The position numbers and the translations under genes were made by a program. This document shows, piece by piece, positions 32,474 through 40,993 of a stretch of DNA of 64,000 nucleotides (positions are counted from its first letter, which is position 1; every line of letters starts with the position of its first letter). A model generated the notes under the pieces. The model saw only the letters and a program-made list of their open reading frames with translations, searched no databases and was not told the DNA's origin. The DNA comes from Bacteroidales bacterium UBA4360 (GTDB lineage Bacteria; Bacteroidota; Bacteroidia; Bacteroidales; UBA932). The stretch lies in the NCBI GenBank assembly GCA_002393945.1, contig DGSO01000016.1:58961-122960 (forward strand), written 5' to 3'.

Positions 32474-34444
32474 ATGAAAAAGATACTCACCTTCGCATTG
32501 GCTTTCGCCTGCCTCACTGCAGTTGCCAAGCCCAAAGACTACACTGTTACATCTCCACAGGGAGGTACTAAAGTTGTTATTACCGTTAACAATAGTGTTT
32601 CATGGTCTCTGTATCAAGGAGAAGAACTCCTGCTTGGACCTTCGATAATAGGCATCGAACTCGCCGGTGGTGAAAGCCTAGAATCCAAGGGAGCAAAGGT
32701 TTTGAATTTGAAACGGAGCAAGTCTCTCCAGATGTTGGAAGCTCCTGTTTACAAAACATCGGCAGTTTTGGAGAATTATGCAGCCATAACGCTGTCTTTC
32801 AAGTACTTCAACCTCGAAGTAAGGGCTTTCGAAGATGGTGCAGCATATAGGATTGTTCCCAAATCAAAGGTTCCTTTCCAGGTAAAGGGCGAGACCGCAA
32901 ACTTCGTTTTCCCTGATAATACCAAGGCATGGATCCCTTACGTGAACAACTCCGACGTTTCAAATCAATTCTCATCATCCTTTGAGAACCAGTACAGTGT
33001 CCACAATCTGAACGCATGGCAGAAGGGCCACCTGGCATTTCTTCCGGTGCTGGCAGAATCCAAAGGTTACAAAATCCTTATTACGGAATCCGGTCTCACC
33101 AACTACCCGGGCATGTACCTAAAGGGCAGCGGAACCACGCTGGAAGGCGTTTTTGCTCCTTACCCTAAAACACGTGTCCAGGGCGGCCACAACATGCTGG
33201 AAATGCCCGTAACGGAAAGGGAAGACTACATTGCCAAATTTGAGAAGGCGGAACCTCTTCCCTGGAGAATAGCCGTCGTGGCAAAGGATGATGCCGCCCT
33301 GCTGGAGACAAACCTCCCCTGGCTCCTTGCAGAACCGTCCGCAGGCGAATACTCATGGGTGAAGCCCGGCAAGGTTGCATGGGATTGGTGGAACGACTGG
33401 AATATATGGAACGTACCCTTCCGGGCCGGTATCAATAATGATACATACAAGTACTATATCGACTTTGCATCGGCAAAAGGCATCGAGTACGTGATCCTGG
33501 ACGAAGGCTGGGCCGTGAATCTGAAGGCAGACCTTTTCCAGGTTGTGCCGGAAATAAACCTGAAGGAACTGGTGGAATACGCTTCTAAGCGGGGCGTCGG
33601 TCTCATCCTCTGGGCAGGATACCATGCCTTCGACAGGGATATGGAGAAAGCCTGCAAGGTCTACTCCGAGATGGGCGTCAAAGGCTTCAAGGTAGACTTC
33701 ATGAATGCCGATGATCAGATGATGGTGGACTTCTACACCCGTGCAGCAGCCATGTGCGCAAAGTACGGGCTCCTGATAGATTTCCACGGTGCATTCAAGC
33801 CCGCCGGCCTCCAAAGGACCTACCCTAACGTAATCAATTACGAAGGCGTCTACGGCCTTGAAAACATGAAATGGGCCACCTCCGACGTGGATCAGGTTAC
33901 ATACGATGTTACAATTCCGTTCATCAGGAACGTGGCCGGTCCCATGGATTACACGCAGGGTGCAATGCGGAATGCTACAAAATCACAATACCGGCCGGAC
34001 TACAGCTCGCCCATGAGCCAGGGCACTCGCTGCCGTCAGCTGGCAGAGTATGCCGTGTTCTTCGCCCCGCTCACCATGCTGTGCGACTCGCCGTCGGCAT
34101 ACCTTGCAGAGCCCGAATGCACCGAATTCATCGCCGGCTTCCCCACAGTGTGGGACGAGACCGTGGCACTTGCCGGCAAGGTGGGCGAATACGTGGCGGT
34201 AGCGCGCCGCAGCGGCGACGTCTGGTACGTAGGCGCCCTGACCAACTGGGACGCCCGCACGCTTGAGCTGGACCTCTCATTCCTTGGCGAAGGCTCCTGG
34301 AAGGCAGAAATTTTTGCCGATGGCCCCAACGCCGGCAAGGCAGCCCACGACTACGTGCACTGCACCGCCCCGGTACCCGGATCCCGCACGCTATCGGCCC
34401 CCATGGCCCCCGGCGGCGGCTGGGTTGCCCGCATCTCCCGCTGA
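32474..34444 (+). CDS. GH97 glycoside hydrolase
   Basis: A 656-aa GH97 enzyme with a signal peptide (residues 1-19). The layout is an N-terminal beta-supersandwich (about 22-270), a TIM-barrel (about 280-560) with KVAWDWWNDWN, YVILDEGWA, LILWAGYH and GFKVDFMNADDQ, and a C-terminal beta domain. GH97 includes inverting alpha-glucosidases (SusB) and retaining alpha-galactosidases. The Asp in KVDFMNADDQ sits where the retaining members carry their nucleophile, so an alpha-galactosidase-type activity is more likely; this is inference. The ATG at 32474 is preferred to the upstream TTG. Confidence 0.9.
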   Translation: MKKILTFALAFACLTAVAKPKDYTVTSPQGGTKVVITVNNSVSWSLYQGEELLLGPSIIGIELAGGESLESKGAKVLNLKRSKSLQMLEAPVYKTSAVLENYAAITLSFKYFNLEVRAFEDGAAYRIVPKSKVPFQVKGETANFVFPDNTKAWIPYVNNSDVSNQFSSSFENQYSVHNLNAWQKGHLAFLPVLAESKGYKILITESGLTNYPGMYLKGSGTTLEGVFAPYPKTRVQGGHNMLEMPVTEREDYIAKFEKAEPLPWRIAVVAKDDAALLETNLPWLLAEPSAGEYSWVKPGKVAWDWWNDWNIWNVPFRAGINNDTYKYYIDFASAKGIEYVILDEGWAVNLKADLFQVVPEINLKELVEYASKRGVGLILWAGYHAFDRDMEKACKVYSEMGVKGFKVDFMNADDQMMVDFYTRAAAMCAKYGLLIDFHGAFKPAGLQRTYPNVINYEGVYGLENMKWATSDVDQVTYDVTIPFIRNVAGPMDYTQGAMRNATKSQYRPDYSSPMSQGTRCRQLAEYAVFFAPLTMLCDSPSAYLAEPECTEFIAGFPTVWDETVALAGKVGEYVAVARRSGDVWYVGALTNWDARTLELDLSFLGEGSWKAEIFADGPNAGKAAHDYVHCTAPVPGSRTLSAPMAPGGGWVARISR

Positions 34445-34462
34445 CCTGTCCCGGTACTCACT

Positions 34463-34587
34463 GTACAAGGTCCCGGCCACTGTTTGCACAAGGTGTAACG
34501 ATAGTGGCGGGACCTTGCGCATGAATTGCCATCTCAGTGCTTCCGGTGCACAAGGTTCCGCCCATGAAATGCCACCTTGTGCAAACA
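34463..34587. repeat. REP-like element, family E, copy 3 (inverted)
   Basis: The reverse complement of the 31762-31885 composite, including the extra GTACAAGGTCCCGGCCACT part at its left end. The outer arms are TTTGCACAAGGTG (34483-34495) and CACCTTGTGCAAA (34573-34585). It sits between the 3' ends of GH97 and the FMN-binding protein gene. Confidence 0.87.
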
Positions 34588-34592
34588 GCCAC

Positions 34593-34985
34593 CTATTCCA
34601 CCTCAGACAGTGCCGCCCGGATGTTGCCGATAACGGCCTCGGAGGAGTATGTGGCGCCGGAAACGGCATCAAGGTCCGTTGCGAGGGCTTCCTCTACAGT
34701 GAGGCCGTTCAGGCGTTCGAATAGACCGCTTTCCTTTACAAGATTGAAGTATGAGGGCGTTTCAGTGTTCTGAAGCGCCTTTATGTATACTATACGGCCG
34801 TTCACAAGTGCAATCTCTACAGGCGTGCGCCCGTTGAAGCCGACGAACTTTTTCCCGCTTTCCACGGAATTCACCTTGACTGTGTCGGCCACCGCTGCAG
34901 CTGAACCATTCCTGCCGATGATGACTCTTGAAGTGCCGAATGTCAGCGCTATAACTGCTGCTATGATAATTATGACTTTCTTCAT
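34593..34985 (-). CDS. FMN-binding domain protein
   Basis: A 130-aa protein with an N-terminal hydrophobic anchor (KVIIIIAAVIALTFG) and one FMN_bind domain. Near its C-terminus DAVSGATYSS fits the flavinylation motif in which ApbE attaches FMN covalently to Thr. Such single-domain proteins sit on the outer face of the membrane and pass electrons to extracytosolic acceptors. No ApbE or redox partner is nearby. It lies downstream of eda on the same strand but has its own -7 box. Confidence 0.85.
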   Translation of the reverse strand: MKKVIIIIAAVIALTFGTSRVIIGRNGSAAAVADTVKVNSVESGKKFVGFNGRTPVEIALVNGRIVYIKALQNTETPSYFNLVKESGLFERLNGLTVEEALATDLDAVSGATYSSEAVIGNIRAALSEVE

Positions 34986-34987
34986 AT

Positions 34988-35016
34988 AAAAAACGCTCCC
35001 CGTTTAGTGGGGAGCG
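34988..35016 (-). terminator. Intrinsic terminator after eda
   Basis: On the minus strand the stem CGCTCCCC (35016-35009) pairs with GGGGAGCG (35001-34994), followed by six T. It lies 20 bases after the eda stop and, oddly, just downstream of the -7 box of the next gene. Confidence 0.75.
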
Positions 35017-35024
35017 CAAAGTTA
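35017..35024 (-). promoter_or_regulatory. -7 box of the FMN-binding protein gene
   Basis: TAACTTTG on the minus strand. Transcription from here would begin at or within the terminator hairpin at 34988-35016, so that hairpin would form the leader of the FMN-binding gene. Confidence 0.4.
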
Positions 35025-35035
35025 GTAAAAATCCT

Positions 35036-35698
35036 TTACTTTTTAAACCATTCAAGGCTGCGCCTGCAGAGGTCTGAGACCGCCTGCCAGTTGCCGGCTG
35101 CCAGAACATCCTTGGGGAAGAGCTTGGAGCCCATGCCCACGGCTGTGACGCCGCTCTTGGCCCAGGCCTTGAGGTTCTCCTCGGTGGGTTCCACTGCGCC
35201 TGTGCACATGACCATTGCCCAGGGAAGGGGAGCGAGAATGTTCTTCACGAATGCAGGACCGCCCACTGTTCCGGCAGGGAATACCTTTACCAGATCACAG
35301 CCACGCTCCTGAGCGTGAACGATTTCAGTTACGGTACCGCAACCGGGGCTGTAGGGCACTCCGCGGCGGTTTGCAAGGGTGATGACCTCATCTACGCAGC
35401 AGGGGGAAACGAGGAAATCGGCACCCATCTGGAGGTAGAGGGCTGCTGTGGGGGCGTCAAGGATGGTACCTGCGCCAAGGGCCATCTCCGGGCATTCTGC
35501 ACGCACGAAGGCGATGAGCTCCTCGAAGACTTTGTGGGCGCCGTCGCCGCGGTTGGTGAATTCGAAGGCGCGGATGCCGCCGTCATAGCAGGCCTTCACA
35601 ACCTTCTTGGTGAGTTCTACGTCCTTGTTGTAGAATACCGGAACGATGCCGGTGGAACGGATGATACTGATGGTATCGATTTTATTGAATTTTGCCAT
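35036..35698 (-). CDS. eda: KDPG aldolase
   Basis: Eda splits 2-keto-3-deoxy-6-phosphogluconate into pyruvate and glyceraldehyde-3-phosphate, the last step of galacturonate use. The 220-aa protein has the Schiff-base Lys in DLVKVFPA (about 142-149), the catalytic Glu in FEFTNRG (about 44-50), GAGTI (about 75-79) and SPCCVDEV. It is the third gene of the lacI-kdgK-eda unit; a 27-bp TGTCATT repeat fills the gap after kdgK. Confidence 0.95.
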   Translation of the reverse strand: MAKFNKIDTISIIRSTGIVPVFYNKDVELTKKVVKACYDGGIRAFEFTNRGDGAHKVFEELIAFVRAECPEMALGAGTILDAPTAALYLQMGADFLVSPCCVDEVITLANRRGVPYSPGCGTVTEIVHAQERGCDLVKVFPAGTVGGPAFVKNILAPLPWAMVMCTGAVEPTEENLKAWAKSGVTAVGMGSKLFPKDVLAAGNWQAVSDLCRRSLEWFKK

Positions 35699-35703
35699 GA
35701 TTG

Positions 35704-35730
35704 AGATTCTTCACTTCGTTCAGAATGACA
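35704..35730 (-). repeat. TGTCATT-family short palindromic repeat, copy c
   Basis: On the minus strand TGTCATTCTGAAC...GAAGAATCT with stem ATTCT/AGAAT. It occupies nearly all of the 33-bp spacer between the kdgK stop and the eda start. Confidence 0.75.
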
Positions 35731-35731
35731 T

Positions 35732-36769
35732 TTAACGGGAAACACGTCCTGAGCCGCCGCCCTTGATGAGGCCTTCTACTTCTGAAACGGTTACACGATT
35801 GTAATCGCCCAGGATGGTGTGCTTGAGGCAGGATGCTGCAGCTGCGAATTCGATGGCTTCCTGGTCAGTGTCGTATGCAAGGAGACCGTAGAGGAGGCCG
35901 CCCATGAAGGAGTCGCCGCCGCCAACGCGGTCTACGATGTGGGTGATGTCATAGCGCCTGGACTGCCAGAGGGTCTTGCCGTCGTAGAGAACGCCGCCCC
36001 AGGTGTTGTGGTTGGCGTTGATGGAGCCGCGGAGGGTGATAGCCACCTTCTTGCAGCGGGGGAAGCGTGCCATGAGCTGCTGGGCAACGCTGACAAATAT
36101 GCTCTGGTCGATTTCGCCGCCGGTCTTCTCTGCGTCGAAGCCTTCGGGCTTTATGCCGAATTCCTTCTCTGCATCTTCCTCATTGCCGAGGATGAGGTCG
36201 CAGCCTTCAACGAGGGCGGGCATGACCTCGGCAGCGGTTTTGCCGTATTTCCAGAGTTTCTTGCGGTAGTTGAGGTCGCAGGAGACCTTCACGCCCATTT
36301 CGTTTGCCACCTTGATGGCCTCGAGGCAGGCATCGGCAGCGCCCTGTGAGAGGGCGGGGGTGATGCCGGTCCAGTGGAACCAGTCGGCACCCTGGAGGAC
36401 CTTGTGCCAGTCTACCATGCCTGGCTTAATCTCTGATACAGAGGAATATGCCCTGTCGTAAATAACCTTGCTTCCACGTGCCACTGCACCGGTTTCAAGG
36501 TAATAAATGCCGATGCGGTCTCCGCCGTAGACGATGCTGTCCGTGTTCACGCCGAAGCCCTTGAGCTCTGCGGTGCACATTGCAGCGATGTCGTTCTGGG
36601 GAAGGCGGGTTACAAAGTGTGCGTCAACGCCGTAGTTTGCGAGGGAAACGGCCACGTTGGCCTCTCCGCCGCCAAAAGTGGCGTCAAACTGATGAGCCTG
36701 CGAAAAACGCTGGTACCCGGGGGTGGACAGGCGAAGCATTACTTCACCGAAGGTTACTACTTTTGCCAT
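35732..36769 (-). CDS. kdgK: 2-keto-3-deoxygluconate kinase (PfkB family)
   Basis: KdgK phosphorylates KDG with ATP to KDPG. The 345-aa protein is a PfkB/ribokinase-family sugar kinase: FGEVMLRLSTPG at the N-terminus, the GGGEANVAVSLANYG signature (about 32-46), and the ATP/anion-hole motif DRVGGGDSFMGGLLYG (about 281-296) with the catalytic Asp. Assignment to KDG rests on the family style and its place between a LacI regulator and eda. It starts two bases after the lacI-type stop. Confidence 0.93.
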   Translation of the reverse strand: MAKVVTFGEVMLRLSTPGYQRFSQAHQFDATFGGGEANVAVSLANYGVDAHFVTRLPQNDIAAMCTAELKGFGVNTDSIVYGGDRIGIYYLETGAVARGSKVIYDRAYSSVSEIKPGMVDWHKVLQGADWFHWTGITPALSQGAADACLEAIKVANEMGVKVSCDLNYRKKLWKYGKTAAEVMPALVEGCDLILGNEEDAEKEFGIKPEGFDAEKTGGEIDQSIFVSVAQQLMARFPRCKKVAITLRGSINANHNTWGGVLYDGKTLWQSRRYDITHIVDRVGGGDSFMGGLLYGLLAYDTDQEAIEFAAAASCLKHTILGDYNRVTVSEVEGLIKGGGSGRVSR

Positions 36770-36771
36770 AT

Positions 36772-37749
36772 TTAATGTTTGTTTGAAGATTGTCTTGCGT
36801 GAAGTTCCATAGGGATCACTTCTGTGCCCGTGCGGCCGTCCAGGAAAGCGCGCGCCGCCGCCTGGCCCATATCGAACGGGTGCTGCCCCAGCGAACTGAG
36901 GGAAGGGGTCATTATCGCGGCCCAGAATTCATCGGCCGTACCCACTATGCCGAAGTCGTCGGGAATGCTCAGGCCGGCTTCCCGTGCAGCGTCCATGGCG
37001 CCCAGGGCAGCATAATCGCCGCAGCAGTAGAGGGCGTCGCAGCCATCGGCAATAGCTTTCCGGGCCGATTCCTTGCCGGACTCGTAGAGGATGGACTCCG
37101 GGTAGACCAGGCTTCCGTCATAGCGGAGGCCGGCATCCTCAAGCGCCATCCTGTACCCGGCCAGACGCTCCACAAAGGCCATGCAGCTCATATACCCCGC
37201 AATTGTGCCGATACGCTTGTACCCCTTCTCGATCAGGTGCTTAGTGGCCTGGTAGGCGCCGTCGCAGTTTGCGCCGACGACCTTTGCGCCGGGGAGGTCC
37301 GGGAAGACGCGGTCGAACTGCACGATGGGAAGGTTTCCCATTATGTCGCGGATATGGCCGCCGTCCTGCGATTCTATCGAGTGGGAAATGATGACTCCTG
37401 CCGCCCGGTAGTTCTTGAGGGCCTTCAGGGCCTTGATTTCATCGTCCAGATTCTCGTGACTCTGGCAGATAATGACATTGTAACCGGCCCTTGCAAGGAC
37501 ATCCTCTGCACCGCCGATGAAGTTTGCGAAGAACTCCCTCCGCACCCTTGGAACCACGATTCCAACGATGTTGGAACGGCCTTTCCTGAGGTTGGAGGCC
37601 ACGATATTGCGTTCGTAGCCCATCTCTGCCGCTTTTTTCTCAACGGCGAGGCGGGTCTGTTCTTTTACACGGGGATTCCCGGCCAGTGCCCTGGACACGG
37701 TAGATGGCGTAATGCCAAGTGCAAGTGCGATATCGGTTATAGTAGTCAT
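36772..37749 (-). CDS. LacI-family repressor of the pectin/hexuronate locus
   Basis: A 325-aa LacI/GalR-type regulator. The N-terminal helix-turn-helix is TITDIALALGITPSTVSRALAG, with the hinge helix reaching RKGRSNIVGIVVP at about residue 60. The periplasmic-binding-protein-like effector domain follows (about 60-320). It heads the lacI-kdgK-eda transcript and diverges from the GH43-CE15 gene. A CAAACGTTTG palindrome, typical of LacI-family operators, abuts its -7 box and recurs at the GH28 promoter. The effector is probably a hexuronate pathway intermediate, such as KDG or galacturonate; that is inference. The ATG at 37749 is chosen because the upstream extension crosses the operator. Confidence 0.92.
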   Translation of the reverse strand: MTTITDIALALGITPSTVSRALAGNPRVKEQTRLAVEKKAAEMGYERNIVASNLRKGRSNIVGIVVPRVRREFFANFIGGAEDVLARAGYNVIICQSHENLDDEIKALKALKNYRAAGVIISHSIESQDGGHIRDIMGNLPIVQFDRVFPDLPGAKVVGANCDGAYQATKHLIEKGYKRIGTIAGYMSCMAFVERLAGYRMALEDAGLRYDGSLVYPESILYESGKESARKAIADGCDALYCCGDYAALGAMDAAREAGLSIPDDFGIVGTADEFWAAIMTPSLSSLGQHPFDMGQAAARAFLDGRTGTEVIPMELHARQSSNKH

Positions 37750-37759
37750 AGTCTGAGCA

Positions 37760-37777
37760 CAAATATACAAACGTTTG
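37760..37777 (-). promoter_or_regulatory. LacI-type operator abutting the lacI -7 box
   Basis: On the minus strand the -7 box TATATTTG (37767-37760) directly follows the perfect palindrome CAAACGTTTG (37768-37777). A bound repressor would block the promoter of lacI-kdgK-eda. The divergent GH43-CE15 promoter begins 19 bp away and could be controlled by the same site. Confidence 0.7.
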
Positions 37778-37795
37778 CAGGATTCTCCAAATTTA

Positions 37796-37827
37796 TTTGC
37801 TTTTCTCTTTGTTTGCGCGTAAATTTG
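37796..37827 (+). promoter_or_regulatory. Promoter of the GH43-CE15 gene
   Basis: A -33 TTTG (37796-37799) and a -7 TAAATTTG (37820-37827) are 20 bp apart. The ATG follows at 37832, so the leader is very short. Confidence 0.6.
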
Positions 37828-37831
37828 CCAC

Positions 37832-40807
37832 ATGCGTAAGTGCCACATAATCATCATAGCGGCGGTGCTCCTCATGTGCGGCTGCAAGGGACCGGCGCAG
37901 GTTTCGCCCCAGTTCCGTTACACGAATCCCATCCTTCATCTGGACTATTCGGATCCGGACGTGTGCAGGGTGGGGGAGGACTATTGGATGACGGCGTCGT
38001 CGTTCAACTGCATGCCCGGACTGCCGATACTCCACTCGCGGGACCTCGTGCACTGGCAGCTGGTGGGAGCCGCCCTTGAGGACTATGAAGGCGCCGGCAT
38101 ACCCGTCCAGCACGGAAATGCTGTCTGGGCCCCTGCCATCCGCTACCACGACGGCTGGTACTACATCTACGTGGGCGACCCCGACCGCGGCATCTTCATG
38201 GTGCGCACCCAGGACCCCGCGGGCCGATGGGAAAAACCCGTCTGGGTAGTCCGGGAGAAGGGTTTCATCGACCCCTGCCCCCTTTGGGACGATGACGGCC
38301 GCGCATGGCTCTCCCACGGCGAAGCCGGTTCCCGCGCCGGCCTCAAGAGTGTCCTCTTCGTGGCTCCCATGAGTGCCGACGGCACCTCCCTCCTTGGCCC
38401 CTCCCGCATGGTTTACGACGGGCACGAAACTCAGCCCACAATCGAGGGCACCAAGTTCTACAAAAAAGACGGATACTACTATATATTCTCTCCCGCCGGC
38501 GGAGTTGCAACCGGCTGGCAGACAGTTCTCAGGAGCACTTCACCTTACGGACCGTTTGAGGAGAAGATTGTCATGGCCTGGGCCCCCGGCGCCATCAACG
38601 GCCCCCACCAGGGCGCCTGGGTAGACACCCCCTCCGGCGAAAACTGGTTCCTCCACTTCCAGGACAAGGGCGCCTACGGCCGCATAGTCCACCTCCAGCC
38701 CATGCAGTGGAATCCCGACGGCTGGCCCCTCATCGGCGAAGACCCCGACGGTGACGGAGTTGGCCAGCCGGTTCGCTCCTGGAAAATACCTTCTGTCATT
38801 TCGAGCGGAGCCGAAGGCGGAGTCGAGAAATCTCTCCCCGGCCCCTACGGCCTGTCCCTGGACTGGCAGTATCCGGCAGTGCCGTCTCCGTACTGGCACA
38901 TGGCGCTGCCGGGTGGCGACGTGCGCCTGTACAGCGTAGAGCAGAGATGGCCATGGAAGAGCCTCTGGGACACTCCCAACCTGCTTTTGCGGAAATTCCC
39001 CGCTGAACGTTTCACTGTCACGGCGTGCCTGACGTTCAAGCCCAATCCCCAGCTCAAGGAGAAAGGGGAGAATGCCGGATTCGTGGTGATGGGTAACGAT
39101 TATGCCGGCCTTAAGCTGACGGACACCGAAGAGGGAGCCGTGCTGGAATATGCAGTGTGTGAAGGAGCCTCCAAGGGCGCTTCTGAAAGCGCCGTCAGGC
39201 TGGCCGTCCTTCCCTACGAAATGATTCCCCGCCCTCACGAGTACGAATCCCGCAATGTCCCTCTCGTGAAATATCAGGACCAGCCCCTTGCCAGGATCTG
39301 GGTGAAGCTGGAAGTGCGTCCCAAGGCAGTTGAAGGCAACGTGCCGGACGCCGTATGCCGATTCTCCTGGAGTATGGACGGCAAGCGTTACAACAAGGTC
39401 CCCGACTCCTTCAGAGCCCGTCCGGAACTCTGGATTGGAGCCAAGTTCGGCTTCTTCATGAACCGCTTCGCTCCCAAGAATGATTCCGGCTGCGTTGATG
39501 TAACAAATTTGGAGATAAAACCCGAATTCGCGCCGCTGGAAGGCTTTAATTACAGTGAGGAAAACACGCCAAAGTTTCAAAATCGAAACCAGATAAAGAG
39601 CCTTTCCGCGTGGGAAAAACGTCGTTCCGAACTGCTGGATATACTGAAAAGCGAAATGTACGGAACTTCTCCCGGCCGTCCCGCAGATGAATCGTTTGAA
39701 ATTGTCACAGAAGACCGCAGCGCCTTTGATGGGCTGGCCACCAGAAGGGAAGTGAAGGTGAACCTTGGAGAAGCGGAGTACCTTACCCTTCTAACATATA
39801 TTCCTAACGCCGTCAGGAATGCTCCTGTTTTTCTCGGCGTCAATTTCTTCGGAAACCACACCGTTTCCGAGGACCCGGGCATCTCGCTGCCGGACACAAC
39901 GCGTTACCGCAGCACGTTCACGCTTGACCCGCGCGGCTCCGTGAGTCACCGCTGGCCACTTGAAGAAATACTTGAGATGGGATATGCTATCTCCACTTTC
40001 TGCTGTGAGGACGTAGCACCCGACTCTGATTCCGATAATACCAAGCGCGTCAAGCGTTTATATCCGGATTTCACATGGGGGAACATAGCCGCATGGGCCT
40101 GGGGCCTTTCCAGGGCCCTCGATTATCTGGAAACGGATCCTGACGTGGATGCGTCCAAGGTCGCCGTTTTCGGCCATTCCAGGATGGGAAAGGCTGCAGT
40201 CTGGGCCGCCGCAAGTGACCCCCGCTTTGCCATGCTGGTGTCCAACAACTCCGGCTGCGGAGGGGCTGCAATCTCCCGCCGCCGCTTCGGAGAAACCGTC
40301 CGCCGCATAACCACGCACTATCCGTACTGGTTCGCCGGTGCCTTTGCCAAATACGGTGACAATGAGGAGGCTCTTCCTTTCGACCAGAACGATGTTCTCT
40401 CGCTGGTTGCCCCCCGCCCCGTCTACGTTGCAAGCGCCTCCATGGACCGCTGGAGCGATCCCCACGGCGAATTCATCGGCCTTGCTGAAACCGCCCCGGT
40501 ATATGCTCTGTACGGCGTTGAATCCATCGGCATGCAGGAAGAGCCCGGCTTTTTCCGTGACAGCGCCGCCCTCCGTGCCCTTGCAGAGCAGCGGGATTAC
40601 ACCCCCGCCGCCGTCAGTTCTGCCCCCGCCTCCACCCCTGCGGGTCCTGCCTTCACCCCTGCCATCGGCACCACCCCGGCTCCAGCCATCATCGCCGCTG
40701 TCTCCAAAGGCCCCACCGCCTACCACATCCGCCGCGGCCGCCACGAAATCCTTTCCGAAGACTGGCACCAGTATCTTCTCTTCGCCGATTCCCAATTCCG
40801 CCGTTAA
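37832..40807 (+). CDS. GH43 glycosidase fused to a CE15-like esterase
   Basis: A 991-aa two-enzyme lipoprotein (lipobox LMCGC, Cys18). Residues about 28-320 form a GH43 five-bladed propeller with the three catalytic acids Asp41 (YSDPD), Asp148 (FIDPCP) and Glu205 (TIEGTK). A beta-sandwich follows (about 335-570). Residues about 575-900 are an alpha/beta hydrolase with the nucleophile Ser783 in GHSRMGK, the signature of CE15 glucuronoyl esterases, and a DPHGE segment for the catalytic His. The tail (about 920-970) is rich in Ala and Pro. GH43 would act on arabinose or galactose/xylose side chains; the CE15 part would cut an ester to a uronic acid. Residues 321-334 are encoded by a 40-bp mobile repeat lying between the propeller and the sandwich. 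Confidence 0.87.
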   Translation: MRKCHIIIIAAVLLMCGCKGPAQVSPQFRYTNPILHLDYSDPDVCRVGEDYWMTASSFNCMPGLPILHSRDLVHWQLVGAALEDYEGAGIPVQHGNAVWAPAIRYHDGWYYIYVGDPDRGIFMVRTQDPAGRWEKPVWVVREKGFIDPCPLWDDDGRAWLSHGEAGSRAGLKSVLFVAPMSADGTSLLGPSRMVYDGHETQPTIEGTKFYKKDGYYYIFSPAGGVATGWQTVLRSTSPYGPFEEKIVMAWAPGAINGPHQGAWVDTPSGENWFLHFQDKGAYGRIVHLQPMQWNPDGWPLIGEDPDGDGVGQPVRSWKIPSVISSGAEGGVEKSLPGPYGLSLDWQYPAVPSPYWHMALPGGDVRLYSVEQRWPWKSLWDTPNLLLRKFPAERFTVTACLTFKPNPQLKEKGENAGFVVMGNDYAGLKLTDTEEGAVLEYAVCEGASKGASESAVRLAVLPYEMIPRPHEYESRNVPLVKYQDQPLARIWVKLEVRPKAVEGNVPDAVCRFSWSMDGKRYNKVPDSFRARPELWIGAKFGFFMNRFAPKNDSGCVDVTNLEIKPEFAPLEGFNYSEENTPKFQNRNQIKSLSAWEKRRSELLDILKSEMYGTSPGRPADESFEIVTEDRSAFDGLATRREVKVNLGEAEYLTLLTYIPNAVRNAPVFLGVNFFGNHTVSEDPGISLPDTTRYRSTFTLDPRGSVSHRWPLEEILEMGYAISTFCCEDVAPDSDSDNTKRVKRLYPDFTWGNIAAWAWGLSRALDYLETDPDVDASKVAVFGHSRMGKAAVWAAASDPRFAMLVSNNSGCGGAAISRRRFGETVRRITTHYPYWFAGAFAKYGDNEEALPFDQNDVLSLVAPRPVYVASASMDRWSDPHGEFIGLAETAPVYALYGVESIGMQEEPGFFRDSAALRALAEQRDYTPAAVSSAPASTPAGPAFTPAIGTTPAPAIIAAVSKGPTAYHIRRGRHEILSEDWHQYLLFADSQFRR
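38794..38833 (+). repeat. TGTCATT-family repeat inside the GH43-CE15 gene, copy d
   Basis: A 40-bp copy read in frame as VISSGAEGGVEKS. It is identical to 59237-59276 inside uxaA and is read in the same frame there. It falls at the junction of two domains, where an insertion would be tolerated. Confidence 0.88.
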
Positions 40808-40811
40808 GTGT

Positions 40812-40895
40812 TGCTACCGGTCCAATAAGTGGGACGGTAGGAGCAAAAACGCCTCAAAACGTCGCTACCGGTCCAAATTCTGGGACGGTAGGAGC
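40812..40895. repeat. Double-hairpin palindromic element, family C
   Basis: The pair GCTACCGGTCC ... GGGACGGTAGGAGC occurs twice with a period of about 51 bp (40813-40844 and 40863-40895), giving two imperfect hairpins. It lies between the GH43-CE15 stop and the GH28 operator. No other copy in the window. Confidence 0.7.
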
Positions 40896-40933
40896 ACCGC
40901 TGCTAATAAAAAACAAAGTTTTTTGCAGAAAAA

Positions 40934-40965
40934 TGCAAACGTTTGCAAAATTTTTCGTATATTTG
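40934..40965 (+). promoter_or_regulatory. LacI-type operator and promoter of the GH28 gene
   Basis: A perfect 14-bp palindrome TGCAAACGTTTGCA (40934-40947) precedes a -7 box TATATTTG (40958-40965). The core is identical to the one beside the lacI promoter. It lies where the -33 region would be, so the repressor would exclude RNA polymerase. Confidence 0.72.
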
Positions 40966-40993
40966 CATCGTTATAACACTTGAACTAATCGCG

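Noticed and set aside
32474..34444. Naming the GH97 enzyme susB
   Set aside because: The Asp in KVDFMNADDQ suggests the retaining alpha-galactosidase branch rather than the inverting SusB branch, and no starch genes are nearby.
5978..40895. CRISPR arrays as an explanation of the regular intergenic repeats
   Set aside because: Each locus has only two units with near-identical spacers, arms are palindromic throughout, and no cas genes are present.
40943..40993. Upstream start of the GH28 gene
   Set aside because: The extension overlaps the operator and promoter, and the proper signal peptide with lipobox begins at 40994.
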